Positions 17,608 to 24,120 of a stretch of DNA of 64,000 nucleotides are shown piece by piece. The DNA is taken from positions 1 to 64,000 of IMG/VR virus record IMGVR_UViG_3300034520_000068. One strand, given 5' to 3'. Made by a program: the position numbers and the translations under genes. The stretch is from a virus. Numbering within the stretch: the stretch's first letter is position 1; the number at the start of each line of letters is the position of its first letter. The notes beneath the pieces were generated by a model. That model searched no databases and was not told where the DNA came from. It worked only from the letters and a program-made list of their open reading frames with translations.

Positions 17608-17970
17608 TTATGGTTTCACCTCAACATATTTGTTTTGCTTTGTGTCGTAGTATTCAATCTTAAGATTCTCCGGCCTCATATCTTCTTCGACTTTTTGCTC
17701 TATATCTGCATATAAGCCTAATCGCTTTGCGCACTCTATTTTGTACCACTTCTGAAATTCAGGTGTTTTAATAAGCCGTTCAAAGGCTTTCTTTTTGTTT
17801 TGCATTTGGCTTCGTTCTTCTCTGCTTTCTCCAACTGCTCCGCTGGCTATATGTATCATTCTTACCCCTGTTTCTACTTTGTTTTGGTTTTGGCCGCCTT
17901 TGCCACCACTTCGAAAAGTATCTATGCGAAAATCTTTTTTGGTTATGGAAAACAATAATTCCCTTGACAC
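17608..17970 (-). CDS. GGQ peptidyl-tRNA hydrolase domain protein (release-factor-like)
   Basis: 120 residues consisting only of the catalytic domain of class I release factors. SGGKGGQNQNK carries the GGQ at residues 25-27, followed by GVRMIHIASGAVGES and EERSQMQNKKKAFERL. GGQ hydrolyses the ester bond between nascent peptide and tRNA on the ribosome. There is no stop-codon recognition domain, as in ArfB/ICT1 rescue factors, but the basic C-terminal tail of ArfB is weak here. It lies close to a phage tRNA gene. Function as rescue factor or host-translation modulator is inferred. Confidence 0.85.
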   Translation of the reverse strand: MSRELLFSITKKDFRIDTFRSGGKGGQNQNKVETGVRMIHIASGAVGESREERSQMQNKKKAFERLIKTPEFQKWYKIECAKRLGLYADIEQKVEEDMRPENLKIEYYDTKQNKYVEVKP

Positions 17971-17973
17971 GGT

Positions 17974-18390
17974 TTATTCCTCCATTTTCTTATAAAGCCA
18001 TTTATTATCAATGCCGATGAATACTTTTCTTATCCATTCAGGGTCCGAAGTTTTGTTTATTAGCCTCTGGAATTCTTTGTCATCTTTTAATACGTGCTCC
18101 CAAAATATACTAAAAAGTATATGCTGGTGGAATATAAATACCTGTATGAATGCATCCCAAAAGCTGTTTTTCTCAAAACCTAGTTCTTTTATGAATATTC
18201 GCCACGTTTGTTTAAGTAAGCCGCTCCAATATGAGGCTAGAGTAATGAAGTTAATCTTATCGTCCACGGTAAATTCATAATCAGAATAAAGGTATTTAAC
18301 AAAAGCCTCATAGCAGTTTTCATATAATCCCGGCATATCTGGAATAAAATTTTGGGAGAAATATTGATTAATGATTCCTACTTCATCCAT
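17974..18390 (-). CDS. Hypothetical protein downstream of tRNA-Gln
   Basis: 138 residues. The frame stays open through the tRNA gene, but the real start is the ATG at 18390, with AAAAGGAGCAGATT upstream. It is helical and aromatic-rich (WRIFIKELGFEKNSFWDAF). No family recognised. It stops four bases before the GGQ gene, so the two are cotranslated. Confidence 0.65.
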   Translation of the reverse strand: MDEVGIINQYFSQNFIPDMPGLYENCYEAFVKYLYSDYEFTVDDKINFITLASYWSGLLKQTWRIFIKELGFEKNSFWDAFIQVFIFHQHILFSIFWEHVLKDDKEFQRLINKTSDPEWIRKVFIGIDNKWLYKKMEE

Positions 18391-18405
18391 AATCTGCTCC
18401 TTTTT

Positions 18406-18479
18406 TGGCTTCAGGGGAAGGAATCGAACCTCCATCGCAAGGTCCAAAGCCTTGTGTCCTACCTTTAGACGACCCTGAA
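18406..18479 (-). tRNA. tRNA-Gln(UUG)
   Basis: Complete cloverleaf: 7-bp acceptor (TTCAGGG with CCCTGAA), D-arm GTCT/GGAC, anticodon stem CAAGG/CCTTG with loop CTTTGGA giving anticodon TTG, five-base variable loop, T-arm GGAGG-TTCGATT-CCTTC, discriminator G and encoded CCA. It lies inside the late operon between two genes. Phage tRNAs usually offset codon-use differences or host tRNA cleavage. The anticodon reads CAA, and CAG by wobble. Confidence 0.96.
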
Positions 18480-18485
18480 AGGCAC

Positions 18486-19034
18486 TCAATCCTTAGAATG
18501 GTCAATCTGAATAGCTCCCTGCACAACACCGCTTGATTTAAACATAAAATTGATTTTCGTCTTTTTCTTCGTTCCGAATTCATCGACAACATTCGGATTC
18601 ATCAAGTTTCTAAGTGTATTAGTCAACCTTTCTGCGGCTTCGGCCATCATCTTCATGTCTGAAGGCGTTTTAATTCTTTTGGTTACTTGCTCAATAACAT
18701 CTGCGTCTCCTACGGCTTCTATGATTTTGTCGATAGAATCTATGGTCTTATTTGCGGCATCAAGTTTCTTGTTATCGACGATGAGTTCCATTTGTTGCCG
18801 TTTTACTGCTAATTTTTGCTTATTTAACTCCACTAATGATTCGATTTCATTTATAATCTGGACCTTTTGTTCGGTTTCACTCTCGGGAGTTATAAGAGGT
18901 GTCTGTTGCAGCAGGGGATTGAAAGGCAACAATGTATTTTCGGCCTCTTTCGGTTGTTCCTGTGCAGTCTGCGGCTTTGTTATTGGCTTTTGTTCCTTCG
19001 CATTTGCCGTTTTTTTAGATTTGTTTGACGCCAT
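18486..19034 (-). CDS. Hypothetical late protein, possible small terminase
   Basis: 182 residues from ATG 19034, preceded by GGCGGTGGTG. The N-terminal 55 residues are low-complexity (Lys, Gln, Pro, Thr); the rest is helical and coiled-coil-like (LVELNKQKLAVKRQQMELI). The order regulator - this gene - terminase makes it one of two candidates for the small terminase, but I see no clear DNA-binding signature. It overlaps the upstream gene by 20 bases. Confidence 0.55.
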   Translation of the reverse strand: MASNKSKKTANAKEQKPITKPQTAQEQPKEAENTLLPFNPLLQQTPLITPESETEQKVQIINEIESLVELNKQKLAVKRQQMELIVDNKKLDAANKTIDSIDKIIEAVGDADVIEQVTKRIKTPSDMKMMAEAAERLTNTLRNLMNPNVVDEFGTKKKTKINFMFKSSGVVQGAIQIDHSKD

Positions 19035-19482
19035 TATCACCACCGCCTAAAAACTGAGGCCGACGCTGTATAAACTCTCGCATTGCCACAGCAATCATGT
19101 CTCTATATGTGTATTTAATGGCCGATATTGCGTTCCCGTTGTCTACAACCTTCTTAAATTCTTCGTATAGGGTTTTGTCTATTGGTATATTTATATTGAC
19201 AAGGTTTGGATTGTTCTTCCATTTCGGCGGCCTTCCGGGGCTTACCTTTGGAGGTTTGCCTTTTTTCTTCCAATAATCGTAGTGGCTTTTCAGTATGCCG
19301 TATTGCTTACGCATGTCGCCTTTCTCAAATTCTTTGAATAAATGAGCTATAGGTTTTAGCTTTTCTATTCCGGCTATACCGGCAAGACCTTCTTCACCGA
19401 CCGCTCGCTTTGCAGTGCCTGTCGGTATGCCTTCCCACTTGCATATATCGAAGTAGTTATAATAATTTTTGGGTAAAGCCAT
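19015..19482 (-). CDS. Hypothetical DNA-binding-like late protein
   Basis: 155 residues. The C-terminal segment NLVNINIPIDKTLYEEF, then YTYRDMIAVAMREFIQRR, resembles a ribbon-helix-helix unit (beta strand plus two helices). The middle is basic and Pro-rich (KKGKPPKVSPGRPPKWK). It could be a late regulator or a small terminase-type DNA-recognition protein. Not assigned to a named family. Confidence 0.55.
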   Translation of the reverse strand: MALPKNYYNYFDICKWEGIPTGTAKRAVGEEGLAGIAGIEKLKPIAHLFKEFEKGDMRKQYGILKSHYDYWKKKGKPPKVSPGRPPKWKNNPNLVNINIPIDKTLYEEFKKVVDNGNAISAIKYTYRDMIAVAMREFIQRRPQFLGGGDNGVKQI

Positions 19483-19507
19483 AATTTAACGCCTCCGATG
19501 GGAAAAA

Positions 19508-19771
19508 TTACTTATTTACAACAGCCCTAAAATTTCCTCTGCGAATACTGGCCGCATATTCCGCATATTCTTTTTTTGCGGTTTCCGATGGCTTACAGAT
19601 TAGATATGAGCCGTCATTATTCTTGTTGAAATTCTCTGGCTTCATTTCTTCATCGTATGTTTGAATATACATATTCACAGTGCCGATTACGATTTTGTTT
19701 TCATATATGTAATTTACGAAAGCATCGGCAATTCTTTCCGGGGTCAAGCCTTTGTCGAATTTAATTCTCAT
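19508..19771 (-). CDS. Hypothetical protein
   Basis: 87 residues, starting inside the end of the upstream winged-helix gene (11-base overlap). Mixed alpha/beta with a helical C-terminus (AKKEYAEYAASIRRGNF). No family recognised. Confidence 0.55.
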   Translation of the reverse strand: MRIKFDKGLTPERIADAFVNYIYENKIVIGTVNMYIQTYDEEMKPENFNKNNDGSYLICKPSETAKKEYAEYAASIRRGNFRAVVNK

Positions 19772-20327
19772 GTGGAGCGACCCCTTTCCGGATAAATTTA
19801 GGATTGAAAAAGTAAGCCTTTTTTTTGTTGTTATAATGCATTATACCTAGTTCGGCAAGCTCTTTGATGATTGAAGTCACCTTCGATTCGCTAACATTTA
19901 AAAAAGCCGACAACATGCTTTTTGTCATCGACTTTCCGTCCCGCTTCCTGTAAATTCTGCCGGTATTCCATTCTATGTAGTCAACCAGTTTTAAAATCAT
20001 TCCTGCCGCATCAAGCGAAATGCTTTTTTTGTTCAATTCTTTTATAGCATTAGGCATTAGCATGACATATAAAGGCTTTCCGCCAGTCCCTTTGGGTTTT
20101 ACAACTTCGAATATATATTCCTCAGTATTTGCGGCATTTTCAACACATTTAACTCTATATTTTTTAGCCATTTTCTTACTGTTCCACAACGCATAAATGG
20201 GCTTTTCGCACTCAGGCAAGGCCACAATTATAAACTCCGAATTACCAGAACGCTCCCGACCCAAAATCAGTTCATCTTTTACTACATTACGGAATCCGCT
20301 TAGATATTCCATCATTTCTTTTTTCAT
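19761..20327 (-). CDS. Winged-helix protein (RepL-like / MarR-like)
   Basis: 188 residues. The C-terminal ~80 residues (DYIEWNTGRIYRKRDGKSMTK, then LSAFLNVSESKVTSIIKELAELGIM and YFFNPKFIRKG) form a winged helix with the wing and final strand typical of RepL-like plasmid/phage proteins and related regulators. The N-terminal half is beta-rich. It is the first protein gene of the late transcript, so it may control late genes. Replication initiation is an alternative from RepL similarity. Confidence 0.65.
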   Translation of the reverse strand: MKKEMMEYLSGFRNVVKDELILGRERSGNSEFIIVALPECEKPIYALWNSKKMAKKYRVKCVENAANTEEYIFEVVKPKGTGGKPLYVMLMPNAIKELNKKSISLDAAGMILKLVDYIEWNTGRIYRKRDGKSMTKSMLSAFLNVSESKVTSIIKELAELGIMHYNNKKKAYFFNPKFIRKGVAPHEN

Positions 20328-20502
20328 TTTTTCACCGCCCTGCTACATAACCTGCGACTTATCGAAAAAGGGTGGGTATTAAAATTTAATATGGTCAAAA
20401 TTGCCCTCTAACCCTTGATACATATAAGCTAAACCCTATTTTGATATGTAATTTAGTTTATATGGTATTCCTCTAGGGTCCTTTTCTGGGTATTCCTTTT
20501 AA

Positions 20503-20542
20503 GCCCAAAAACAAAAAACGCCTTCGGTTTCACCAAAGACGT
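20503..20542 (-). terminator. Rho-independent terminator of the large structured RNA
   Basis: A ten-pair hairpin with two G-U pairs (20518-20527 with 20533-20542), followed in the minus-strand transcript by TTTTTTGTTTTT. It ends the non-coding transcript 190 bases before the first late protein gene. Read-through would be needed if the late genes share the upstream promoter. Confidence 0.75.
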
Positions 20543-20952
20543 TTTGGATATGCTCAAGCCCCACATATTCGTGCTATGCGGGGCGTGCTTGTAAAATGTC
20601 CTGCCCTGGTCCGCTTCACATGGATTCGTACCCATGCATCGAGAGGCGTGGCAGGCTCTGTTTTAAAGCCGCCCTATATGTCATCGCCTGTGTCATGGAT
20701 TCACAGCACTCATATAGTGGCGGCCAACCCGTATGGGTTAATTCTCTGGAGCTGCGGGGCTTTCGCCAGCGGTCGCTAAGGGCAACCTGCCGCAGCCTGG
20801 AAAGTATCTGCATTGGCGGGCCGGTCCTGCCCCGGCTCCCGTCGTGCCCCTCTAACCCGATATTAGTCAACGGTTCTTAGCGTCGGGTGAGGCAAGTTTC
20901 CTTTTTTTTCGCGCTGTGCGTGTCATCTCGCCACGCCGCCGCCAACTTATTT

Positions 20953-21087
20953 GCATAGGGGCAGGGACTCGAACCCTGCAATACTACCCTCACGGAATAG
21001 TCACCGAATACTTTGGAGTCGCAATCAGCCTCAGCCCATTGCGTTTAACCCATTTCTAGGGTGCGTATGCTTTCCGCCACCCTATGC
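20953..21087 (-). ncRNA. tRNA-like 5' domain of the large RNA
   Basis: A closed domain of 135 nt with an 8-pair acceptor-like stem, a D-arm-like TGGCGGAAAGC...CGC segment as in tRNA-Leu, a seven-base anticodon-like loop (TAGAAAT), a large extra region with a CGCAAT/ATTGCG hairpin, and a T-arm-like hairpin whose loop is TTCGAGT. It lacks G18G19 in the D-loop, U33 and an encoded CCA, and is too long for a tRNA. It is best read as a tRNA mimic or a decayed tRNA built into the RNA. Confidence 0.6.
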
Positions 21088-21105
21088 ATCGCCGCCTATC
21101 GGCTC

Positions 21106-21134
21106 ATTATAATATTACCACATATCATCGTGCA
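21106..21134 (-). promoter_or_regulatory. Promoter of the large structured RNA / late region
   Basis: A perfect TATAAT on the minus strand (21111-21106) with start expected near 21099, just before the tRNA-like domain. The -35 position (21134-21129) reads TGCACG, a poor match, and coincides with the first CGTGCA repeat. A perfect -10 with a poor -35 covered by an activator-like site suggests activator-dependent late transcription. Confidence 0.6.
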
Positions 21135-21218
21135 TGTGCGCATGAAAATCGTGCAAAAATGAATGATTTTCGTACAAATATCGTGCAAAAACGTGCAGAA
21201 ATGATTAAGTTTCGTGCA
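21129..21218. repeat. Helically phased CGTGCA array
   Basis: Six same-orientation copies start at 21129, 21150, 21171 (CGTACA), 21182, 21192 and 21213. Spacings are 21, 21, 11, 10 and 21 bases, all multiples of about 10.5, so all sites lie on one face of the helix. The array abuts the structured-RNA promoter. Likely a cooperative protein-binding array. Confidence 0.75.
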
Positions 21219-21389
21219 AGGGAGAAAATGACAAAGGGAGAAGCAAAAGCAAAAACAGAATATCTGTGGCTATGAAACAGATTTTGGCGTAAGTTTTCGG
21301 CTAAAATCGGCCTTGGTACGGGGAAATTTTTGGGAGGGGGAACTCTCCCGCCTGCACGATGACCCTCCCCCCACGGGTGCCGCCCGACC

Positions 21390-21483
21390 GCAGAGGGCAG
21401 GCAGGCAAGCAGGCAGAGGCAGGGAAGGAGGCTGGGAGGCAGACTGTGGCTGTTGTGGCTGTTGTGGCTGCTGGCGGCTGTGG
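21390..21483. repeat. GGCA-rich and TGTGGCTGT simple repeats
   Basis: GGCAGGCAGGCAAGCAGGCAG-type runs are followed by three tandem TGTGGCTGT-like units. Strand composition is strongly G-rich. No coding or obvious palindromic role. A similar composition recurs at 36820-37017. Confidence 0.6.
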
Positions 21484-21591
21484 CATATAGCTGTGAATCC
21501 GTGATAAGTGCAAATACAATACCGAAAAGAGACAAAAAAGGTATTGCCGTATCTAGGGCCGTAGCATACGACGATAAATAATACCATGCAG

Positions 21592-21649
21592 GGGTATGAT
21601 ATACCCTATATGGGTATAGGCAACAGAATGATATACCCTGCGGGGGTAT
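21592..21649. repeat. GGGTAT/ATACCC half-site cluster
   Basis: GGGTAT occurs at 21592, 21612 and 21644 and its complement ATACCC at 21601 and 21633. The first pair makes the palindrome GGGTAT-GAT-ATACCC. Five half-sites in 58 bases look like an operator cluster for a dimeric regulator. Confidence 0.55.
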
Positions 21650-21676
21650 CTGGTTTATCTTGGCGAGAAGATACTG

Positions 21677-21909
21677 ATTGTCAACCCTCCCACATTATCC
21701 GGTTAACAATACACCGCTACGCATTGTCTACAATTCGCCATTCATCGGTTGACAATACCATCACCCATATGTCCACCTCTTGCACAATTACGGTTGACAA
21801 TCCCTGCATAGCGTAGCAAGAGACGGATTGTATACACATAACCGCATATCGGTTGACAATTTGATACGATATCGAGTTGTATACCAAAAGCAAAAGAAAG
21901 GTTGACAAT
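21677..21909. repeat. GGTTGACAAT repeat cluster
   Basis: Perfect direct copies at 21747, 21792, 21851 and 21900, one perfect inverted copy at 21677-21686 and a near copy (GGTTAACAAT) at 21701. Spacing is 45-59 bases. The motif contains TTGACA, but no -10 box lies 17 bases downstream of the copies I checked, so they are more likely binding sites or iterons than promoters. Confidence 0.65.
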
Positions 21910-22310
21910 TGGCGCATGGGCTTTGTGGCTTTCTGTGACCTCCCGTGACTTTCCCGTTGCTTCCTCTGTGCATTTCCCTGCTTCGGCTTGTCGGCTTTCT
22001 CTCCTGGCTGCATTTCCGGTCCTTCCGTTTCTTTTGTGGCTTTTCTTCTGTGGCTGTTCTTCTGTGGCTTTTCTGTATGTTTTTCCGGCCTGCGGCGGCC
22101 GTAGTAGTTTTGTGTGCCGGTCCCTTTTCTGCCTCCCGATGCTCTTCCGGCCCTTCTTCCGATCCCTTGGATGCCGATGCGAAGTCCCGAAAAAAAAATA
22201 AAAAAATCCCCAAAAAAATTTTTTTCCGGCAAAAAGAGTGAATCCCTAAAAGCCTTGATATACCTGTATTTGCGGGAAAAATAATTTTTGAAAAGATTTT
22301 TTAAAAGGTA

Positions 22311-22339
22311 TTGACAAAGTAACGACGCAGTAGTAATAT
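22311..22339 (+). promoter_or_regulatory. Early promoter
   Basis: TTGACA (22311-22316), a 17-base spacer and TAATAT (22334-22339). It is positioned to transcribe the plus-strand early operon, with a long GC-rich leader before the first gene at 22526. Confidence 0.8.
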
Positions 22340-22453
22340 AATAATAGAACAACGAAATACCGAACATCCCCTACAAACCTGCCAAGACCCGGATTTTCCG
22401 GCGAGCGGGCCATACGGCACAAGATGCTAGGAGGAAGAAAGGGGGGGGAAGGT

Positions 22454-22502
22454 AATGCAGCCGAGGCCCGTCCCAAGCCGGGCGGAAGAATGCAGAGGGG
22501 GA
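22454..22502 (+). promoter_or_regulatory. Structured leader element, copy 1
   Basis: AATGCAGCC ... GTCCCAAGCC ... GCAGAGGGG. The same three blocks in the same order occur before the second early gene (22767-22822). The blocks flank G/C-rich segments able to pair. Probably an mRNA leader element. Confidence 0.5.
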
Positions 22503-22525
22503 AATAATTAAGGAGGAATTTTGAA

Positions 22526-22753
22526 ATGATGAACTTAAAAGAGATTGACTGGAAGGAATTTGAGAAGAAGTATCCCGAAGCATACAGCTTTTTAATCGGC
22601 CGGAATTTAGAAAGGGAATATATGGACCTTAAAAATGAAATTAGAAACGAAAATATAGACTACAGGAGGTGGCAATGGGTAAGGGAAAGATTGATTGATA
22701 TACGGGAGATAGCTCCCGATATCGAAGGAAGAGTAAAAAAGCTGGCCGGTTAA
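22526..22753 (+). CDS. Hypothetical early protein
   Basis: 75 residues, first gene of the early operon, with AAGGAGGAATTTTGAA upstream; ATG 22529 is an equal alternative. Charged and helical (FEKKYPEAYSFLIGRNLEREY). First-expressed small phage proteins often bind host factors, but nothing in the sequence shows a target. Confidence 0.65.
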   Translation: MMNLKEIDWKEFEKKYPEAYSFLIGRNLEREYMDLKNEIRNENIDYRRWQWVRERLIDIREIAPDIEGRVKKLAG

Positions 22754-22766
22754 CTCCGGCATCTCT

Positions 22767-22822
22767 AATGCAGCCTGCCGAATTCGGCAGCCGGTCCCAA
22801 GCCCGGATAAAGGCAGAGGGGA
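22767..22822 (+). promoter_or_regulatory. Structured leader element, copy 2
   Basis: AATGCAGCC, then the perfect hairpin CTGCCGAATTCGGCAG, then GTCCCAAGCC and GCAGAGGGG. Matches copy 1 at 22454-22502 in block order, with a longer hairpin. Confidence 0.5.
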
Positions 22823-22845
22823 GAAAAGAACAAGGGGGCTTAAAG

Positions 22846-23154
22846 ATGTTTGAGATGATAGACGAAAAAGCCTTAAACCGCAGGAGAATCACCGAACCTA
22901 AATTTTATAGAATGGTGAAACGCATTGAAAAGAAATATCCTCAAATCACGGTTTATTGCGACTGGGACACGATGCGTGAAGAAGGCTTTCTAGAAATTAG
23001 GCTAATAAAAGACCTGACAAAGAAAGTAACAATCAAAGTCGTTTATAACGTTTTTGAAGAAAAATTTCAATTCTTCCAAGATGGCGAAAAAGTAAGTATA
23101 GGCTGGATGATAAGAAACTTTATAAAGAAAGGGGAAAATAGGAAATGTTTGTAA
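22846..23154 (+). CDS. Hypothetical early protein
   Basis: 102 residues from ATG 22846, preceded by AAGGGGGC; the frame is open upstream through the leader, but without a ribosome site. Mixed alpha/beta (PQITVYCDWDTMREEGFLEIRLI). Ends overlapping the next gene by 10 bases. No family recognised. Confidence 0.65.
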   Translation: MFEMIDEKALNRRRITEPKFYRMVKRIEKKYPQITVYCDWDTMREEGFLEIRLIKDLTKKVTIKVVYNVFEEKFQFFQDGEKVSIGWMIRNFIKKGENRKCL

Positions 23155-23366
23155 ATCCGAAAGACATGAGCGACGATGAACTCGCATACTGCTACGACAC
23201 AAATCCCGACCCGGCACATATTGCAGCCGGAACTCCCGAATATCAGCAATGGGTTCGGGAAATACAAGAAGAATACGAAAGGAGGTTTTTGAGAGACTTT
23301 GTTGAATTCTGGGAGAGAGAAGTCAAATTCGCTTGCGATGAAGAATCCGAACAGATCCGGGGCTAA
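23145..23366 (+). CDS. Hypothetical early acidic protein
   Basis: 73 residues, very acidic and aromatic (EIQEEYERRFLRDFVEFWEREV), beginning MFVNPKDMSDDEL. It overlaps the upstream gene, so the two are coupled. Acidic early proteins can be DNA mimics or inhibitors, but this is not shown here. Confidence 0.65.
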   Translation: MFVNPKDMSDDELAYCYDTNPDPAHIAAGTPEYQQWVREIQEEYERRFLRDFVEFWEREVKFACDEESEQIRG

Positions 23367-23451
23367 ATCCCCGGTCCGTAGCGGCACAGCCGCCTGAAGA
23401 GCCGGGGAAGTCGGCCGAAACGGAAAAGGATACGGAGAGGGGGAATAAAAC

Positions 23452-23628
23452 TTGAGAAAATTTGTCCGCACATCTCGCACGGGGGATAAAGAGGTGATTG
23501 AAATTGCATACAACAAAATAATGATGTACCGAGTTCACTTAGGATACGTAACAGAAAGAACTATCTACCCCATAACAGGGAAAATTGATTTCGAGAGACT
23601 TGAAAAAATTGGATACAAAGAAGAATAG
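23452..23628 (+). CDS. Hypothetical small basic early protein
   Basis: 58 residues from TTG 23452, with GGAGAGGGGGAATAAAAC upstream. Basic N-terminus (RKFVRTSRTGDKE) and beta-like middle. Preceded by a GC-rich leader with CCCCGG/CCGGGG pairing around the 23367-23450 gap. Confidence 0.55.
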   Translation: MRKFVRTSRTGDKEVIEIAYNKIMMYRVHLGYVTERTIYPITGKIDFERLEKIGYKEE

Positions 23629-23686
23629 AAAATCACCGCCGCCCGGGGCGGATACAAATGCCGGGCAGGACGGAAAGGAGCAAATA

Positions 23687-24118
23687 ATGAAAATCATGGA
23701 TGGCATTGAAAAAATCATAGAAGGCTATCAGCAACTTGGCTTTGACGTGATATCTATAGACGAAGAAAATGCTATTTCGGAATACATACACCAGAATTTG
23801 CAGTCTTGCCCCGTAGAACTATACAGAGGCATCATGGTGAGTTGTGATTTCACAGTTGAAGTCGGAGACATAATACGCTCCAAGCATCTATTTGAATCAT
23901 ATACTGAAGACATCGAAGTTGCGAAAGAATTTGCCCTTCGCAGAAATCAGGGCGCAATACTGAAAATTGAAGAACCCATCGGACTGCCCATCTACATGGT
24001 CACAGAAAACGAAAATGAGCAAGAGTGGCTGATACCCAGCGGCGAGTATATAGTCACTGATATCGAATCCGATGAGGATGACGATATACAGATTATCACT
24101 ATCAGGGAGGTGAAATAG
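23687..24118 (+). CDS. Predicted mono-ADP-ribosyltransferase
   Basis: 143 residues from ATG 23687, preceded by AAAGGAGC. The R-S-E set of the VIP2/C3-type ADP-ribosyltransferase fold is visible: Arg47 in LYRG, the FESYT motif (S71, T73) followed by AKEFALRR, ILKIEEP, and EQEWLIPSGEYIV with the catalytic E-x-E (E111, E113). These enzymes move ADP-ribose from NAD to host proteins. T4 uses Alt and ModA/B early on RNA polymerase and ribosomal proteins. Early position fits host takeover. The target here is unknown and no immunity partner is recognised. Confidence 0.72.
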   Translation: MKIMDGIEKIIEGYQQLGFDVISIDEENAISEYIHQNLQSCPVELYRGIMVSCDFTVEVGDIIRSKHLFESYTEDIEVAKEFALRRNQGAILKIEEPIGLPIYMVTENENEQEWLIPSGEYIVTDIESDEDDDIQIITIREVK

Positions 24119-24120
24119 AG

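Larger units (their letters stand above)
20503..21098 (-). ncRNA. Large structured non-coding RNA (GOLLD/ROOL-like candidate)
   Basis: About 590 nt with no credible protein gene, bounded by a TATAAT promoter (21106-21111) and a terminator. Strong helices: GCATAGGG (20953-20960) with 21080-21087; T-arm-like hairpin 20961-20979; CGCAAT (21020-21025) with ATTGCG (21038-21043); ACCC/GGGT with a seven-base loop (21048-21062); a 13-pair helix with one bulge (20668-20680 with 20711-20724) enclosing CTGTG/CACAG; AACCC-GTAT-GGGTT (20726-20739); CTGCGG (20752-20757) with CCGCAG (20790-20795); and GCCCC/GGGGC (20558-20584). GC content is visibly higher than the neighbours. Size, phage location and tRNA-like domain recall the GOLLD and ROOL phage RNAs. 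Family membership is untested. Confidence 0.78.
21219..22310. other. Divergent intergenic control region without protein genes
   Basis: About 1.1 kb between the late (minus) and early (plus) transcripts. Open frames here are low-complexity or arise from GC-rich repeats and lack ribosome sites. It contains simple GGCA and TGTGGCTGT repeats (21390-21483), a GGGTAT/ATACCC cluster, a GGTTGACAAT cluster, a C/T-rich stretch with repeated TGTGGCT (21914-22070) and an A-tract (22190-22226). The mix of arrays suits a control region or replication origin. Confidence 0.6.

Noticed and set aside
18391-18489. Extending the 17974 gene upstream through the tRNA
   Set aside because: The upstream frame is the tRNA-Gln gene; ATG 18390 has the proper ribosome site.
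20616-20870. An 84-codon minus-strand frame and overlapping plus-strand frames in the large RNA
   Set aside because: No ribosome sites, odd composition, and all lie in strongly self-complementary GC-rich sequence.
20953-21087. Ordinary tRNA gene
   Set aside because: Has acceptor- and T-arm-like parts, but is 135 nt long and lacks G18G19, U33 and CCA.
21677-21909. Reading the GGTTGACAAT copies as a series of promoters because they contain TTGACA
   Set aside because: No -10-like hexamer lies about 17 bases downstream of the copies examined.
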